A DNA stretch of 32,586 nucleotides. It comes from Tenacibaculum ovolyticum DSM 18103 (GTDB lineage Bacteria; Bacteroidota; Bacteroidia; Flavobacteriales; Flavobacteriaceae). Location of the stretch: contig NZ_KE387164.1 in the NCBI RefSeq assembly GCF_000430545.1, positions 1 to 32,586 on the forward strand. Direction: 5' to 3'. Position numbers and translations under genes: made by a program. This document shows, one piece after another, positions 1 through 9,368 of the stretch (position 1 is the stretch's first letter; each line of letters begins with the position of its first letter). The notes beneath the pieces were generated by a model. That model was not told the origin of the DNA. It saw nothing but the letters and a program-made list of their open reading frames with translations, and searched no databases.

Positions 1-845
1 CAACAACGAATGTTACAGGATTAACTGCCGCAACAGGTTATGCTTTTTCAGTAAAAGCAAAAGATGCAGCAGGAAATGTATCATCGTCAAGTAATACGGT
101 AAATGTAACAACCTTATCAAATGCAGTTTCTTATTGTGTATCAAAAGGAAGTAGAGTTACTTACGAGTGGATTGATTATGTAGTATTCGGAGGAATGACT
201 AATACAACAGCAGCGAATGGAGGATATGGAGATTTCACTTCAAAAGTAGCTACGGTAGCATTAGGAAGTACCAATCAATTAGTTTTAAGTGCAGGTTTTT
301 CAGGAACAGCATATAACGAACACTTTACAGTTTGGATTGATTATAACCAGGATGGAGATTTTACAGATGCAGGAGAGCAAGTTACTACAGGTAACTCATC
401 AAGCGCAGCAAACAGAGTTGCAGATATTGTAATTCCATCAACAGCAACTTTAGGACAAACAAGAATGCGTGTTTCAATGAAGTACAATGCAGCATCAACT
501 TCTTGTGAAAGTTTTGGAGATGGAGAAGTAGAAGATTATACAGTTAATATAACAGCAGCAGCTGTAAATGCAATAACAGCAGTTGTATCAGGAGAAAATA
601 TTGGAAGTCAAGAAAGTTTAGACTTAATGGCATATCCAAATCCGTCAGTAGATTTTATACAAGTTAAGTTAGCATCTCAGTCAACTAAGATGACTTATAA
701 GATTGTAAATGTAATTGGAAGTGTTGTGCAATCTGGTCATTTAGATTCTTCAAATATAAATGTATCTAAATTAAATACAGGAATGTATATTTTAGAAGTT
801 AATGATGGTCAAAAAGTATTGACAACTAAGCTTTTAAAGAAGTAG
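1..845 (+). CDS. T9SS cargo protein, C-terminal part (FN3-GEVED-sorting domain), 5' end outside window
   Basis: The frame is open from base 3 with no start, so this is the last 280 residues of a longer secreted protein. In order there is the end of a fibronectin type III domain (residues 1-40), a GEVED domain (about 45-183, with a Tyr-Cys start, the WIDYNQDGDF block and the GEVEDYTV signature), and a type A T9SS sorting domain (about 209-280, starting MAYPNP and ending in KLLKK). The tail is needed for export across the outer membrane and anchoring by the Por/T9SS machinery. The catalytic part is not visible. DNA and protein are nearly identical to the end of the M4 protease gene at 1060-4536, but one codon shorter just before the GEVED signature (SCESFGDG against SCEANLGDG). 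Function of the whole protein cannot be inferred. Confidence 0.9.
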   Translation, partial: TTNVTGLTAATGYAFSVKAKDAAGNVSSSSNTVNVTTLSNAVSYCVSKGSRVTYEWIDYVVFGGMTNTTAANGGYGDFTSKVATVALGSTNQLVLSAGFSGTAYNEHFTVWIDYNQDGDFTDAGEQVTTGNSSSAANRVADIVIPSTATLGQTRMRVSMKYNAASTSCESFGDGEVEDYTVNITAAAVNAITAVVSGENIGSQESLDLMAYPNPSVDFIQVKLASQSTKMTYKIVNVIGSVVQSGHLDSSNINVSKLNTGMYILEVNDGQKVLTTKLLKK

Positions 846-873
846 AACGTTAAAAAATAATTTATTTTTTTTA

Positions 874-920
874 AAACTCGCTAATCCCAGTAATTCATTG
901 GATTTAGCGAGTTTATTTTT
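874..920 (+). terminator. Rho-independent terminator after partial T9SS cargo gene
   Basis: An 11-bp perfect stem AAACTCGCTAA / TTAGCGAGTTT (874-884 with 904-914) is followed by a T-rich run. The same stem sequence, slightly changed, ends the next gene, so the terminator was duplicated with the genes. Confidence 0.85.
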
Positions 921-972
921 GTGAAAAAAATACTGTTAATGTATTTTTATTATTAATTTCTTATTTTTTTAT

Positions 973-980
973 TATATTTG
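973..980 (+). promoter_or_regulatory. Bacteroidota -7 element for the M4 protease gene
   Basis: TATATTTG matches TAnnTTTG and lies 79 nt ahead of the ATG. No convincing -33 TTG is seen at the usual spacing. The sequence from about 930 to the start codon is visibly homologous to the leader of the miniature gene at 4747, including the closing ACCCTTC-CAAAAATG-like stretch. Confidence 0.55.
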
Positions 981-1059
981 TGTTGTAAATGATAAAATAT
1001 TAATATTTTTTTTAATAAAAACATCGTTTATCATAATTAATTAATTAAACCCTTCAAAA

Positions 1060-4000
1060 ATGAAACACAAGTACTTTAAAAAAGTCGTGTTGTCATCTAT
1101 TTTACTTGCAGGAGCTCTTACAGTGAGCGCGCAAGAAAGTAGAGGATTGAAACACATTGAATTTAACAAAACTTCAAGAACGTCTTTACAAAGAGCACCA
1201 GAACTAATTCGAGAAAAGTTAAAATTATCAGTAAATGATAATTTACAAAAAATCAAAACTCAAACTGATGATTTAGGCTTTACTCACGAAAAATTCCAAC
1301 AAAAATTTAAAGGAGTAAAAGTTGAATTTGGAACTTATACAGCACATGCAAAAAATAGTATATTAAGAACTATGGACGGTGAGTTGTATGATGTTGGTAA
1401 AGTAAATGTTGTACCAAGATTATCTAAACAGGCAGCTTTTAGAAGAGCAATAGTTCACACAGGAGCTCAAAAGTATCTTTGGGAACTTCCAAAAGAAGCA
1501 AAAAATTTAGGAGACTACAAAAAACCAGAAGGAGAGATATTAATTCTGCCGAGAGAGGTTATAGGAACAAAAACAGCAAGGTTAGCTTATAAATTTGATA
1601 TATATACAGTAAAACCTTTAAGTAGGGGTGATTTATATATAGATGCTCATACAGGAGAAGCTTTGTTTTTTAATGCTACAATTAAACATTTAGATGAGCA
1701 TGCACATTCTTCTAAAAATTTAGGAGCAGTTAATAATTTAACAGCAAAATTTACAGAAGCATTAGCTACGGGTAATGCGGCTACGAGATATAGTGGTAAC
1801 AGATCTATAACAACTAGAGTTGTAGGTGGTAGTTATGTGTTAAGAGATAATACTAGAGGTAATGGTGTTAATACTTATAATAGTGGTGGTCGACCTAGTT
1901 ATCCAACAACAAATTTTACTGATTCAGATAATAATTGGACAGCAGCAGAATTTAATAACGCAGCAAAAGACGATGCCGCTTTAGATGCGCATTGGGGTGC
2001 TGAAATGACTTACGATTACTTTCAATTAAAGCACAGTAGAAATAGTTACAATGGTTCTGGAGCAGCAATTAACAGTTATGTACATTATGATGATGTGGCT
2101 GGTGGAGCTGGTTATGATAATGCATTTTGGAACGGATCTGTAATGACTTATGGTGATGGTTCATCAAACGGAAATGAAGGAAACGGTTTTTTTGATGCTT
2201 TAACTTCTATTGATGTTGCTGCACATGAAATAGGGCACGCAGTTTGTTCTAATACTGCAAACTTAGCATATCAAAGAGAATCAGGAGCATTGAACGAAGG
2301 ATTTTCTGATATTTGGGGAGCTGCTGTTGAGCATTTCGCAAAAGGTAACGGAAATGATCTTGCTCCATCTGCTTCAGTTTGGTTAATTGGTGATGAAATA
2401 GATAGACGTAATGGCTCTTCTGCTTTACGTTCTATGAGTAACCCTAATGATAGAAATCAGCCTGATACTTATGGTGGTACAAATTGGAAAGAACCTAATT
2501 GTGGTACACCAACAAGATCTAATGATTATTGTGGTGTTCATACAAACTCAGGAGTACTAAACTATTGGTTTTATTTATTAACTGTAGGTGGTTCTGGAAC
2601 AAATGATGTAAATAATGCGTTTAACGTTACTGGAATTGGAATGGCAAAAGCAGCTAAAATTTCTTACCGTTTAGAAGCTAATTATTTATCTGCAAATTCA
2701 ACATTTGCAAATGCAAGAACAGGAGCTATTACAGCAGCTGAAGATTTATACGGAGCAAATAGTAATGAGGTGAAATCTGTTACAAATGCGTGGCATGCAG
2801 TAGGAGTTGGAGCAGCATATGTAGAAACTTGTGCTTTAGCAGCACCAGCTAATTTTTCTGGATCTAGTATAAATGATAATGGATTTACTTTAACATGGTC
2901 AGCAGTTTCTGGAGCAACCTCTTATGAGGTAGCAGCAAATGGAGTAACAAGTACAGTAAACGGAACATCTAAAGTAATTACTGGTTTAACAACAGGTACT
3001 GCTTATGCGTGTACTGTAAAAGCTACTTGTACATCAGGTGGTAACGGAAGCGTTTCTAATGTATCAGTTACAACAACAGGTACAGCTCCTGTAAGTTATT
3101 GTACTTCAAAAGGTGCAAGCGTAAATGACGAATACATTCAAAAAGTAGTTTTAGGAACAATAAATAATACATCAACGGGTGGAAATGGATATTCAGATCA
3201 CACTTCAATGTCTACTGATTTAACAAAAGGTGAGTCAAACACAATAACAATTACGCCAAAATGGACAGGAACAGTTTATAGTGAAGGGTATGGAGTTTGG
3301 ATTGATTATAACCAAGATGGAGATTTTTCAGACGCAGGCGAAACAGTTTGGACAAAAGCAAAATCAAAAACAACGCCAGTAAGTGGAACATTTACAGTAC
3401 CATCTTCAGCAGTAAGTGGAGCAACAAGAATGCGTGTGGTATTAAAATACAATGCAACACCAACAGCTTGTGAGGCATCTATTCAATATGGAGAGGTAGA
3501 AGATTATACAGTTGTAATAGGCTCATCGCAGGCAGATACTACTGCACCAAGTGCACCAAGTAGTGTCTCAGCGTCAAGCGTAACACAAACTACCTTAACA
3601 TTAAATTGGTCAGCTTCTACAGATAACGTAGCAGTAACTGAATATGATGTTTATCAAGGAGCAACAAAAATAGGAGCTACAGCTAATACTACAATGAATG
3701 TTACGGGATTAACAGCTTCAACGGGTTATACTTTTTCAGTAAAAGCAAAAGATGCAGCAGGGAATGTATCATCGTCAAGTAATACGGTAAATGTAACAAC
3801 CTTATCAAATGCAGTTTCTTACTGTACATCAAAAGGAAGTAGAGTTACTTACGAGTGGATTGATTATGTAGCATTCGGAGGAATGACTAATACAACAGCG
3901 GCAAATGGAGGATATGGAGATTTTACCTCAAAAGTAGCAACAGTAGCATTAGGAAGTACCAATCAATTAGTTTTAAGTGCAGGTTTTTCAGGAACAGCAT

Positions 4001-4536
4001 ATAACGAGCACTTTACAGTTTGGATTGATTATAACCAAGATGGAGATTTTACAGATGCAGGAGAGCAAGTTACTACAGGTAACTCATCAAGTGCAGCAAA
4101 CAGAGTTACAGATATTGTAATTCCATCAACAGCAACTTTAGGACAAACAAGAATGCGTGTTTCAATGAAATACAATGCAGCATCAACTTCTTGTGAAGCT
4201 AATTTAGGAGATGGAGAAGTAGAAGATTATACAGTTAACATAACAGCAGCAGCTGTAAATACAATAACAACAGTAATATCAGGAGAAACTATCAAAAGTC
4301 AAAAAAGTATAGCTTTAATGGCATATCCTAATCCATCATTAGATTTTATACAAGTTAAGTTGGCGTCTGAGTCAACTAAAATGACTTATAAAATTGTAAA
4401 TGTAATTGGAAGCGTTGTGCAATCTGGTCATTTAGATTCTTCAAGTATAAATGTATCTAAATTAAATACAGGAATGTATATCTTAGAAGTTAATGATGGT
4501 CAAAAAGTATTGACAACGAAACTTTTAAAGAAGTAA
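1060..4536 (+). CDS. Secreted M4 (thermolysin-like) metalloprotease with FN3/GEVED modules and T9SS sorting tail
   Basis: 1158 residues. A signal peptide (1-25, ending VSAQ) is followed by an FTP propeptide (about 30-115), a PepSY-like propeptide (about 125-205) and the M4 catalytic domain (about 245-592). Catalytic residues are visible: HEIGH at 389-393 (zinc ligands His389 and His393, general base Glu390), the third zinc ligand Glu413 in NEGFSD, and His494 in the CGVHTNSG motif that stabilises the transition state. Then come FN3 (about 594-675), GEVED (681-822), FN3 (827-917), GEVED (922-1062) and a type A sorting domain (1087-1158). All key residues are present, so it should be an active extracellular endopeptidase that self-processes its propeptide. 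Such enzymes usually feed on proteins or act in virulence; the natural substrate is not shown. It has its own promoter and terminator. Confidence 0.95.
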   Translation: MKHKYFKKVVLSSILLAGALTVSAQESRGLKHIEFNKTSRTSLQRAPELIREKLKLSVNDNLQKIKTQTDDLGFTHEKFQQKFKGVKVEFGTYTAHAKNSILRTMDGELYDVGKVNVVPRLSKQAAFRRAIVHTGAQKYLWELPKEAKNLGDYKKPEGEILILPREVIGTKTARLAYKFDIYTVKPLSRGDLYIDAHTGEALFFNATIKHLDEHAHSSKNLGAVNNLTAKFTEALATGNAATRYSGNRSITTRVVGGSYVLRDNTRGNGVNTYNSGGRPSYPTTNFTDSDNNWTAAEFNNAAKDDAALDAHWGAEMTYDYFQLKHSRNSYNGSGAAINSYVHYDDVAGGAGYDNAFWNGSVMTYGDGSSNGNEGNGFFDALTSIDVAAHEIGHAVCSNTANLAYQRESGALNEGFSDIWGAAVEHFAKGNGNDLAPSASVWLIGDEIDRRNGSSALRSMSNPNDRNQPDTYGGTNWKEPNCGTPTRSNDYCGVHTNSGVLNYWFYLLTVGGSGTNDVNNAFNVTGIGMAKAAKISYRLEANYLSANSTFANARTGAITAAEDLYGANSNEVKSVTNAWHAVGVGAAYVETCALAAPANFSGSSINDNGFTLTWSAVSGATSYEVAANGVTSTVNGTSKVITGLTTGTAYACTVKATCTSGGNGSVSNVSVTTTGTAPVSYCTSKGASVNDEYIQKVVLGTINNTSTGGNGYSDHTSMSTDLTKGESNTITITPKWTGTVYSEGYGVWIDYNQDGDFSDAGETVWTKAKSKTTPVSGTFTVPSSAVSGATRMRVVLKYNATPTACEASIQYGEVEDYTVVIGSSQADTTAPSAPSSVSASSVTQTTLTLNWSASTDNVAVTEYDVYQGATKIGATANTTMNVTGLTASTGYTFSVKAKDAAGNVSSSSNTVNVTTLSNAVSYCTSKGSRVTYEWIDYVAFGGMTNTTAANGGYGDFTSKVATVALGSTNQLVLSAGFSGTAYNEHFTVWIDYNQDGDFTDAGEQVTTGNSSSAANRVTDIVIPSTATLGQTRMRVSMKYNAASTSCEANLGDGEVEDYTVNITAAAVNTITTVISGETIKSQKSIALMAYPNPSLDFIQVKLASESTKMTYKIVNVIGSVVQSGHLDSSSINVSKLNTGMYILEVNDGQKVLTTKLLKK

Positions 4537-4561
4537 AAATAAAAAAATAAAATATTTTTTT

Positions 4562-4608
4562 AAAACTCGCTAACCCCAGTAAATTACTGGGTTTAACGAG
4601 TTTTTTTT
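4562..4608 (+). terminator. Rho-independent terminator after M4 protease gene
   Basis: AAAACTCG...CGAGTTTT encloses an inner CCCAGTAA / TTACTGGG stem (4562-4604) and is followed by eight T. It is homologous to the terminator at 874-920. Confidence 0.88.
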
Positions 4609-4663
4609 ATGAATAAAACATTAATCTTGTTTTTCTTGTATTATGAATTTCTTATTTTTTGTA

Positions 4664-4671
4664 TATATTCG
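4664..4671 (+). promoter_or_regulatory. Degenerate -7 element ahead of miniature cargo gene
   Basis: TATATTCG sits at the place that holds TATATTTG ahead of the M4 gene, in a duplicated leader; one base of TAnnTTTG is changed, so the promoter may be weakened. Confidence 0.35.
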
Positions 4672-4746
4672 CGCTATAAATGGTAAAATATTGGCATTAT
4701 TTTTAATAAAATATCATTTAATTAACTAACTTATACCCTTCCAAAA

Positions 4747-4965
4747 ATGAAAAACAAATACTTAAAAAGTTTTGTATTGACAAGTGTTGTCTTAGGATTA
4801 AATATCCAAACACAAGCTCAAGACAAAAATGAAGTAGCGCAAATTTGTAGTAGATACAATTTTACAAAACTTCAGGAAACTTCAGGAAACTTAACTAAAG
4901 GAGTGTATATCTTAGAAGTTAACGACGGTGAAAAAGTATTTACTACTAAGTTGTTAAAAAAATAA
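4747..4965 (+). CDS. 72-aa miniature T9SS cargo: signal peptide joined to the end of a sorting domain
   Basis: The first 25 residues (MKNKYLKSF...TQAQ) parallel the signal peptide of the M4 protease, and the last 22 (KGVYILEVNDGEKVFTTKLLKK region) parallel the end of its sorting domain. The roughly 25 residues between match nothing I recognise. The leader DNA is also homologous to that of the M4 gene. It is best read as the product of a large internal deletion in a cargo paralogue, after which the frame stayed open. A 10-bp tandem repeat (CTTCAGGAAA, 4870-4879 and 4880-4889) lies near the junction. Only the last third of the normal 70-75-residue sorting domain remains, so T9SS recognition is uncertain. 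It may be a relic or an expressed small secreted peptide. Confidence 0.5.
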   Translation: MKNKYLKSFVLTSVVLGLNIQTQAQDKNEVAQICSRYNFTKLQETSGNLTKGVYILEVNDGEKVFTTKLLKK

Positions 4966-5042
4966 GAATCTATTTACTAATTAATAAATAGTAGGATGAG
5001 AAAAAGTTTCTCACCCTGCGTTTATTATAATACACCCTTTAC

Positions 5043-8000
5043 ATGAATAAAAGAATAAAATTATTAGCAGGTGGTTTATCCATTGCTTTAATCTCAGTTG
5101 TTGGGTCTGGTTATTTATCAGATTACACAGGTTCTAAAAAAATAGAAGAGCAACGAAAAAAGCACGCTGAATTTTTAAAAAACAGCCCTTACAAAGAATC
5201 TCTTACTTGGGATAAGAAAACAAGAAAATTAAAAGGTTTACCACCAAACAGATATTTTGAACAAATGTGGGAACTGTCAATTGACCCTTCAACAGGAAGG
5301 TTAGATGACGGAAAAATTACGAAAGTTCGTGAAGACTTAATAAGAAAAAGAACAAGTAGAAGAAGTCCAGGAGAAGAAGGTAATTCTTGGGTAGAAAGAG
5401 GACCTAATAATATTGGTGGTCGTACAAGAGTAATTTTATTTGATCCTAACGATGCTACAAATAATACTGTTTATGCAGGTGGTGTAAGTGGTGGATTATG
5501 GAGAAATACAAATATAGGTAATGCTAATTCACAATGGGCACGAGTAGAAGGTGTACCAGGAAATCTATCAGTAACATCTATTTCTGTAGATCCAAGAAAC
5601 TCGAATACTTGGTATATTGGTACAGGTGAGCAATACACAGGAGGAGACGTAGTTGGTAACGGAGTTTATGTTAGTACTAATGGTGGTACAACTTGGAACT
5701 CTGTTAATATCCCAGCAGCTGGAGGAGGAGATATTAATCATAGTGCAACTAGTATTTTCCTATCTGGTGTACATTTTGTAAATGACATTTTAGCATGGGA
5801 TAATGGAGCATCTACAGAATTATTTGTAGCGGTAGGAGCACATGTTTATGGAGATTCAGGAAACCCTAGAAACTACTTAGGTTTGCAGTCAGCAGGTTTG
5901 TATCGTTCTACTGATTCAGGTGTAACTTGGAATAGAATTGAAACTGCAAGTATGAGACATACTTTTAGTGGAAACAATTATTATTACATACCTAATGATT
6001 TAGAAGTAAGTGCTAATAATACTCTTTGGATGGGAACAATTAAGTCTCTCTTAGGTGAAAACGGAGGAGGTAGGCTATTTAGTTCTACTAATGGGTCTAC
6101 TTGGACAGAAGCAGCAGCTTCACCATTAACAGAATCTAATAGAGTTGAAATTGAGCCATCTGCGACAAACGGTAACAAATTATACGTTTTAGCACAAGGA
6201 ACAACTTCAGCAACACCTGTACGTATTTTTAAAACTACAAACGGATTTGCTTCTGTAACAACATCTAGTCTTCCTAATGATGCAGATACTGGAATTGCTG
6301 CGAACGATTTTTGTCGTGGACAAGCGTTTTATGATTTAGTAATTGAAGCAGACCCATCAAATGATGATGTATTATATGTTGGGGGTATTGATTTATTTAA
6401 GTCTACAAATGGAGCTTCTTCTTGGACGCAATTATCACACTGGTATGGAGGATTTGGACAAGCAAATAACGTACATGCAGATCAACATTCTATTGCTTTT
6501 GGTAATAACTCGTCTTCAAAAATTTTATTTGGAAATGATGGAGGTGTATATTATTCTAGTAATTCAGGAACAACAATTTCTTCAAGAAATAAAGGATATA
6601 ACGTAACTCAGTTTGTAAAAGCAGCTATTGGTCCTGATGGAGCAGGAGATGTTTCAGGTATTTTTACTGCAGGAGCTCAAGATAATGGTACGCAAGGATT
6701 TAGAAATGCCGTAGCAGGAATTAATAGTTCTACAGAAGTATCTGGAGGTGACGGTTTTTATACATTTATAGATAAAGATGGTGAGTACATGATTGCAACT
6801 TATGTAAACAATGTAATACATCGTTTTAACTTGCCTTGGAATGGGGTAAGTAGAATACAAGGAGGATCAACTAGTTTATTAAATGATCAAAATTCGGGAG
6901 ATTTTGTAAACCCAATGGATTATGATAGTGATGCAAATCGTTTATTAACAAATGCATCTACAAGTACAGCTAAATCTATAAAAAGTATTAATGTTGCTTC
7001 TAATACAAAAGGAAACATAACAAATGCTTTATTAACAGCAAAACCTACAGCTTTTAGAGCTTCACCTTTTGCAAATAATACATGGTATGTTGGTTTAGCA
7101 GATGGAAACTTAGTGAAATTAACAAGTGTTACAAATTCAAGTGCTACTTGGACAAATGTTGTAACTCCATTTGTGGGATCTATTTCTTCAGTACGATATG
7201 GAGCAACTGCAAATGATATTTTTGTAACTATTCATAATTATGGTGTAACAAGTGTTTGGGCAACTTCAGATGCAGGTGCTAACTGGGTAAATAAAGAAGG
7301 AAACTTACCAAATATACCTGTAAGAGACTTTTTACAAAACCCATTAAGTAGAAACGAAGCTATTATTGCAACTCAATTAGGAGTTTGGTCTACGTCAAAC
7401 TTTAATGCAGCAAATCCTGTTTGGACACAAGCATATAATGGTATGAGTGATGTTAGTGTTACTTCTTTTGATTATTGGAATGTTAGCGGAGATCATACTC
7501 AGAATAAAATTATAGCTTCTACATATGGTCGTGGAGTTTTTACAGGTGAATTTACAGCAAATGTAGTTGCAGATAATGAAGCACCAACTGCAGCAAGTAG
7601 CTTAGCAGCTTCAAGTATTACAGCTTCATCTTTAACATTAAATTGGACAGCAGCTTCAGATAATGTAGCGGTTACTGGGTATGATGTGTATCAAGGAACT
7701 ACTAAATTAGGAACTGCTACAGGAACTACATATAATGTTACAGGTTTAACAGCAAGTACAGCATATACTTTTTCAGTAAAAGCAAAAGATGCTGCAGGTA
7801 ATGTGTCATCTGCAAGTAATATTGCAAATGTAACTACACCAGTAGTAAGTGTTAGTTACTGTACTTCAAAAGGTGCAAGTGTGAATGACGAATACATTCA
7901 AAAAGTAGTTTTAGGAAGTATAAGTAATACATCAACAGGAGGAAATGGATATTCAGATCATACTTCGGTTTCTACTGATTTAACAAAAGGTGAGTCAAAT

Positions 8001-9293
8001 ACAATAACAATTACCCCAAAATGGACAAGTACAGTTTATAGTGAAGGGTATGGAGTTTGGATTGATTATAACCAAGATGGAGATTTTTCAGATGCAGGTG
8101 AAACAGTTTGGACAAAAGCAAAATCAAAAACAACACCAGTAAGTGGAACATTTACAGTACCATCTTCAGCATTGAGTGGAGAAACAAGAATGCGTGTGGT
8201 ATTAAAATACAATGCAACACCAACAGCCTGTGAAGCGTCTATTCAATACGGAGAAGTAGAAGATTATACGGTTGTAATTGGATCGGTACAAGCAGATACT
8301 ACAGCACCAAGTGCACCAATTAATGCTTCAGCAACAAGTGTGGCTCAAACTGCTTTAACATTAAACTGGTCAGCATCTACAGATAATGTAGCAGTAGCTG
8401 AATATGATGTTTATCAAGGAGCAACAAAAATAGGAGCTACAGCTAATACTACAATGAATGTTACGGGATTAACAGCTTCAACGGGTTATACTTTTTCAGT
8501 AAAAGCAAAAGATGCAGCAGGAAATGTATCATCATCAAGTAATACTGTAAACGTAACAACTTTAGCTGTTCCAGTTTCTTATTGTGATTCAAAAGGAACA
8601 AGAGTTACTTATGAGTGGATTGATTATGTATCATTCGGAGGAATGACAAATACAACAGCAGCGAATGAAGGATATGGAGATTTCACTTCAAAAGTAGCAA
8701 CGGTAGCATTAGGAAGTACCAATCAATTAGTGTTAAGTGCAGGTTTTTCAGGAACAGCATATAATGAGCACTTTACAGTTTGGATAGATTATAACAGAGA
8801 TGGAGATTTTACAGATGCAGGAGAGCAAGTTACTACAGGTAACTCATCAAGTACAACAAATAGAATAACAGATGTTGTTATTCCATCAACAGCAACCTTA
8901 GGACAAACAAGAATGCGTGTTTCAATGAAATACAATGCAGCACCAACCTCTTGTGAAGCTAATTTAGGAGATGGTGAAGTAGAAGACTATACCGTTAATA
9001 TAATAGCAACACCAGTAGTTGCTGTAGCAGCTGTATCAGGAGAAACTATTAAAAGTCAAGAAAGTTTAGACTTAAAAGCATATCCTAACCCATCTGTAGA
9101 TTTTGTAAAAGTTAAATTAGCATCTAAGTCAGCTAATATGACTTATAAAATTGTAAATACAATTGGAAGTGTTGTACAATCTGGTTATTTAGATACGTCT
9201 AGTATAAATGTATCTGACTTAAAAACAGGAATGTACATTTTAGAAGTTAACGATGGTCAAAAGCGATTAACAACTAAATTGATGAAAAAATAA
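5043..9293 (+). CDS. Large secreted BNR/sortilin-like beta-propeller protein with FN3/GEVED modules and T9SS sorting tail
   Basis: 1416 residues. A signal peptide-like hydrophobic stretch (6-25) precedes a long region (about 110-840) rich in Asp-box motifs of the sialidase/BNR type, for example STNGGTTW at about 211 and STDSGVTW at about 289, as in VPS10/sortilin-like and YVTN/BNR repeat families. Then come FN3 (844-933), GEVED (940-1080), FN3 (about 1087-1175), GEVED (1181-1320) and a type A sorting domain (1344-1416, starting KAYPNP). I see no catalytic centre, so binding or adhesion is as likely as glycan hydrolysis. The module from FN3 to sorting tail is almost the same as in the M4 protease at 1060-4536. 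The start is preceded by TACACCCTTTAC, reminiscent of the leaders of the other cargo genes. Confidence 0.9.
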   Translation: MNKRIKLLAGGLSIALISVVGSGYLSDYTGSKKIEEQRKKHAEFLKNSPYKESLTWDKKTRKLKGLPPNRYFEQMWELSIDPSTGRLDDGKITKVREDLIRKRTSRRSPGEEGNSWVERGPNNIGGRTRVILFDPNDATNNTVYAGGVSGGLWRNTNIGNANSQWARVEGVPGNLSVTSISVDPRNSNTWYIGTGEQYTGGDVVGNGVYVSTNGGTTWNSVNIPAAGGGDINHSATSIFLSGVHFVNDILAWDNGASTELFVAVGAHVYGDSGNPRNYLGLQSAGLYRSTDSGVTWNRIETASMRHTFSGNNYYYIPNDLEVSANNTLWMGTIKSLLGENGGGRLFSSTNGSTWTEAAASPLTESNRVEIEPSATNGNKLYVLAQGTTSATPVRIFKTTNGFASVTTSSLPNDADTGIAANDFCRGQAFYDLVIEADPSNDDVLYVGGIDLFKSTNGASSWTQLSHWYGGFGQANNVHADQHSIAFGNNSSSKILFGNDGGVYYSSNSGTTISSRNKGYNVTQFVKAAIGPDGAGDVSGIFTAGAQDNGTQGFRNAVAGINSSTEVSGGDGFYTFIDKDGEYMIATYVNNVIHRFNLPWNGVSRIQGGSTSLLNDQNSGDFVNPMDYDSDANRLLTNASTSTAKSIKSINVASNTKGNITNALLTAKPTAFRASPFANNTWYVGLADGNLVKLTSVTNSSATWTNVVTPFVGSISSVRYGATANDIFVTIHNYGVTSVWATSDAGANWVNKEGNLPNIPVRDFLQNPLSRNEAIIATQLGVWSTSNFNAANPVWTQAYNGMSDVSVTSFDYWNVSGDHTQNKIIASTYGRGVFTGEFTANVVADNEAPTAASSLAASSITASSLTLNWTAASDNVAVTGYDVYQGTTKLGTATGTTYNVTGLTASTAYTFSVKAKDAAGNVSSASNIANVTTPVVSVSYCTSKGASVNDEYIQKVVLGSISNTSTGGNGYSDHTSVSTDLTKGESNTITITPKWTSTVYSEGYGVWIDYNQDGDFSDAGETVWTKAKSKTTPVSGTFTVPSSALSGETRMRVVLKYNATPTACEASIQYGEVEDYTVVIGSVQADTTAPSAPINASATSVAQTALTLNWSASTDNVAVAEYDVYQGATKIGATANTTMNVTGLTASTGYTFSVKAKDAAGNVSSSSNTVNVTTLAVPVSYCDSKGTRVTYEWIDYVSFGGMTNTTAANEGYGDFTSKVATVALGSTNQLVLSAGFSGTAYNEHFTVWIDYNRDGDFTDAGEQVTTGNSSSTTNRITDVVIPSTATLGQTRMRVSMKYNAAPTSCEANLGDGEVEDYTVNIIATPVVAVAAVSGETIKSQESLDLKAYPNPSVDFVKVKLASKSANMTYKIVNTIGSVVQSGYLDTSSINVSDLKTGMYILEVNDGQKRLTTKLMKK

Positions 9294-9317
9294 TAAGACT
9301 TTCTTATTAAATAAATA

Positions 9318-9344
9318 AAACCCGAGCATTTGCTCGGGTTTTTT
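9318..9344 (+). terminator. Strong rho-independent terminator after BNR protein gene
   Basis: AAACCCGAGC, loop ATTT, GCTCGGGTTT followed by T-rich DNA; a G+C-rich perfect 10-bp stem in an AT-rich context. Confidence 0.92.
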
Positions 9345-9368
9345 GTTTCTTTGCATAAAATTTAGAAG

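Noticed and set aside
1041..1256. Open frame opposite the M4 protease start
   Set aside because: It lies antisense over the promoter side, signal peptide and propeptide coding of a clear gene and has no protein-like features.
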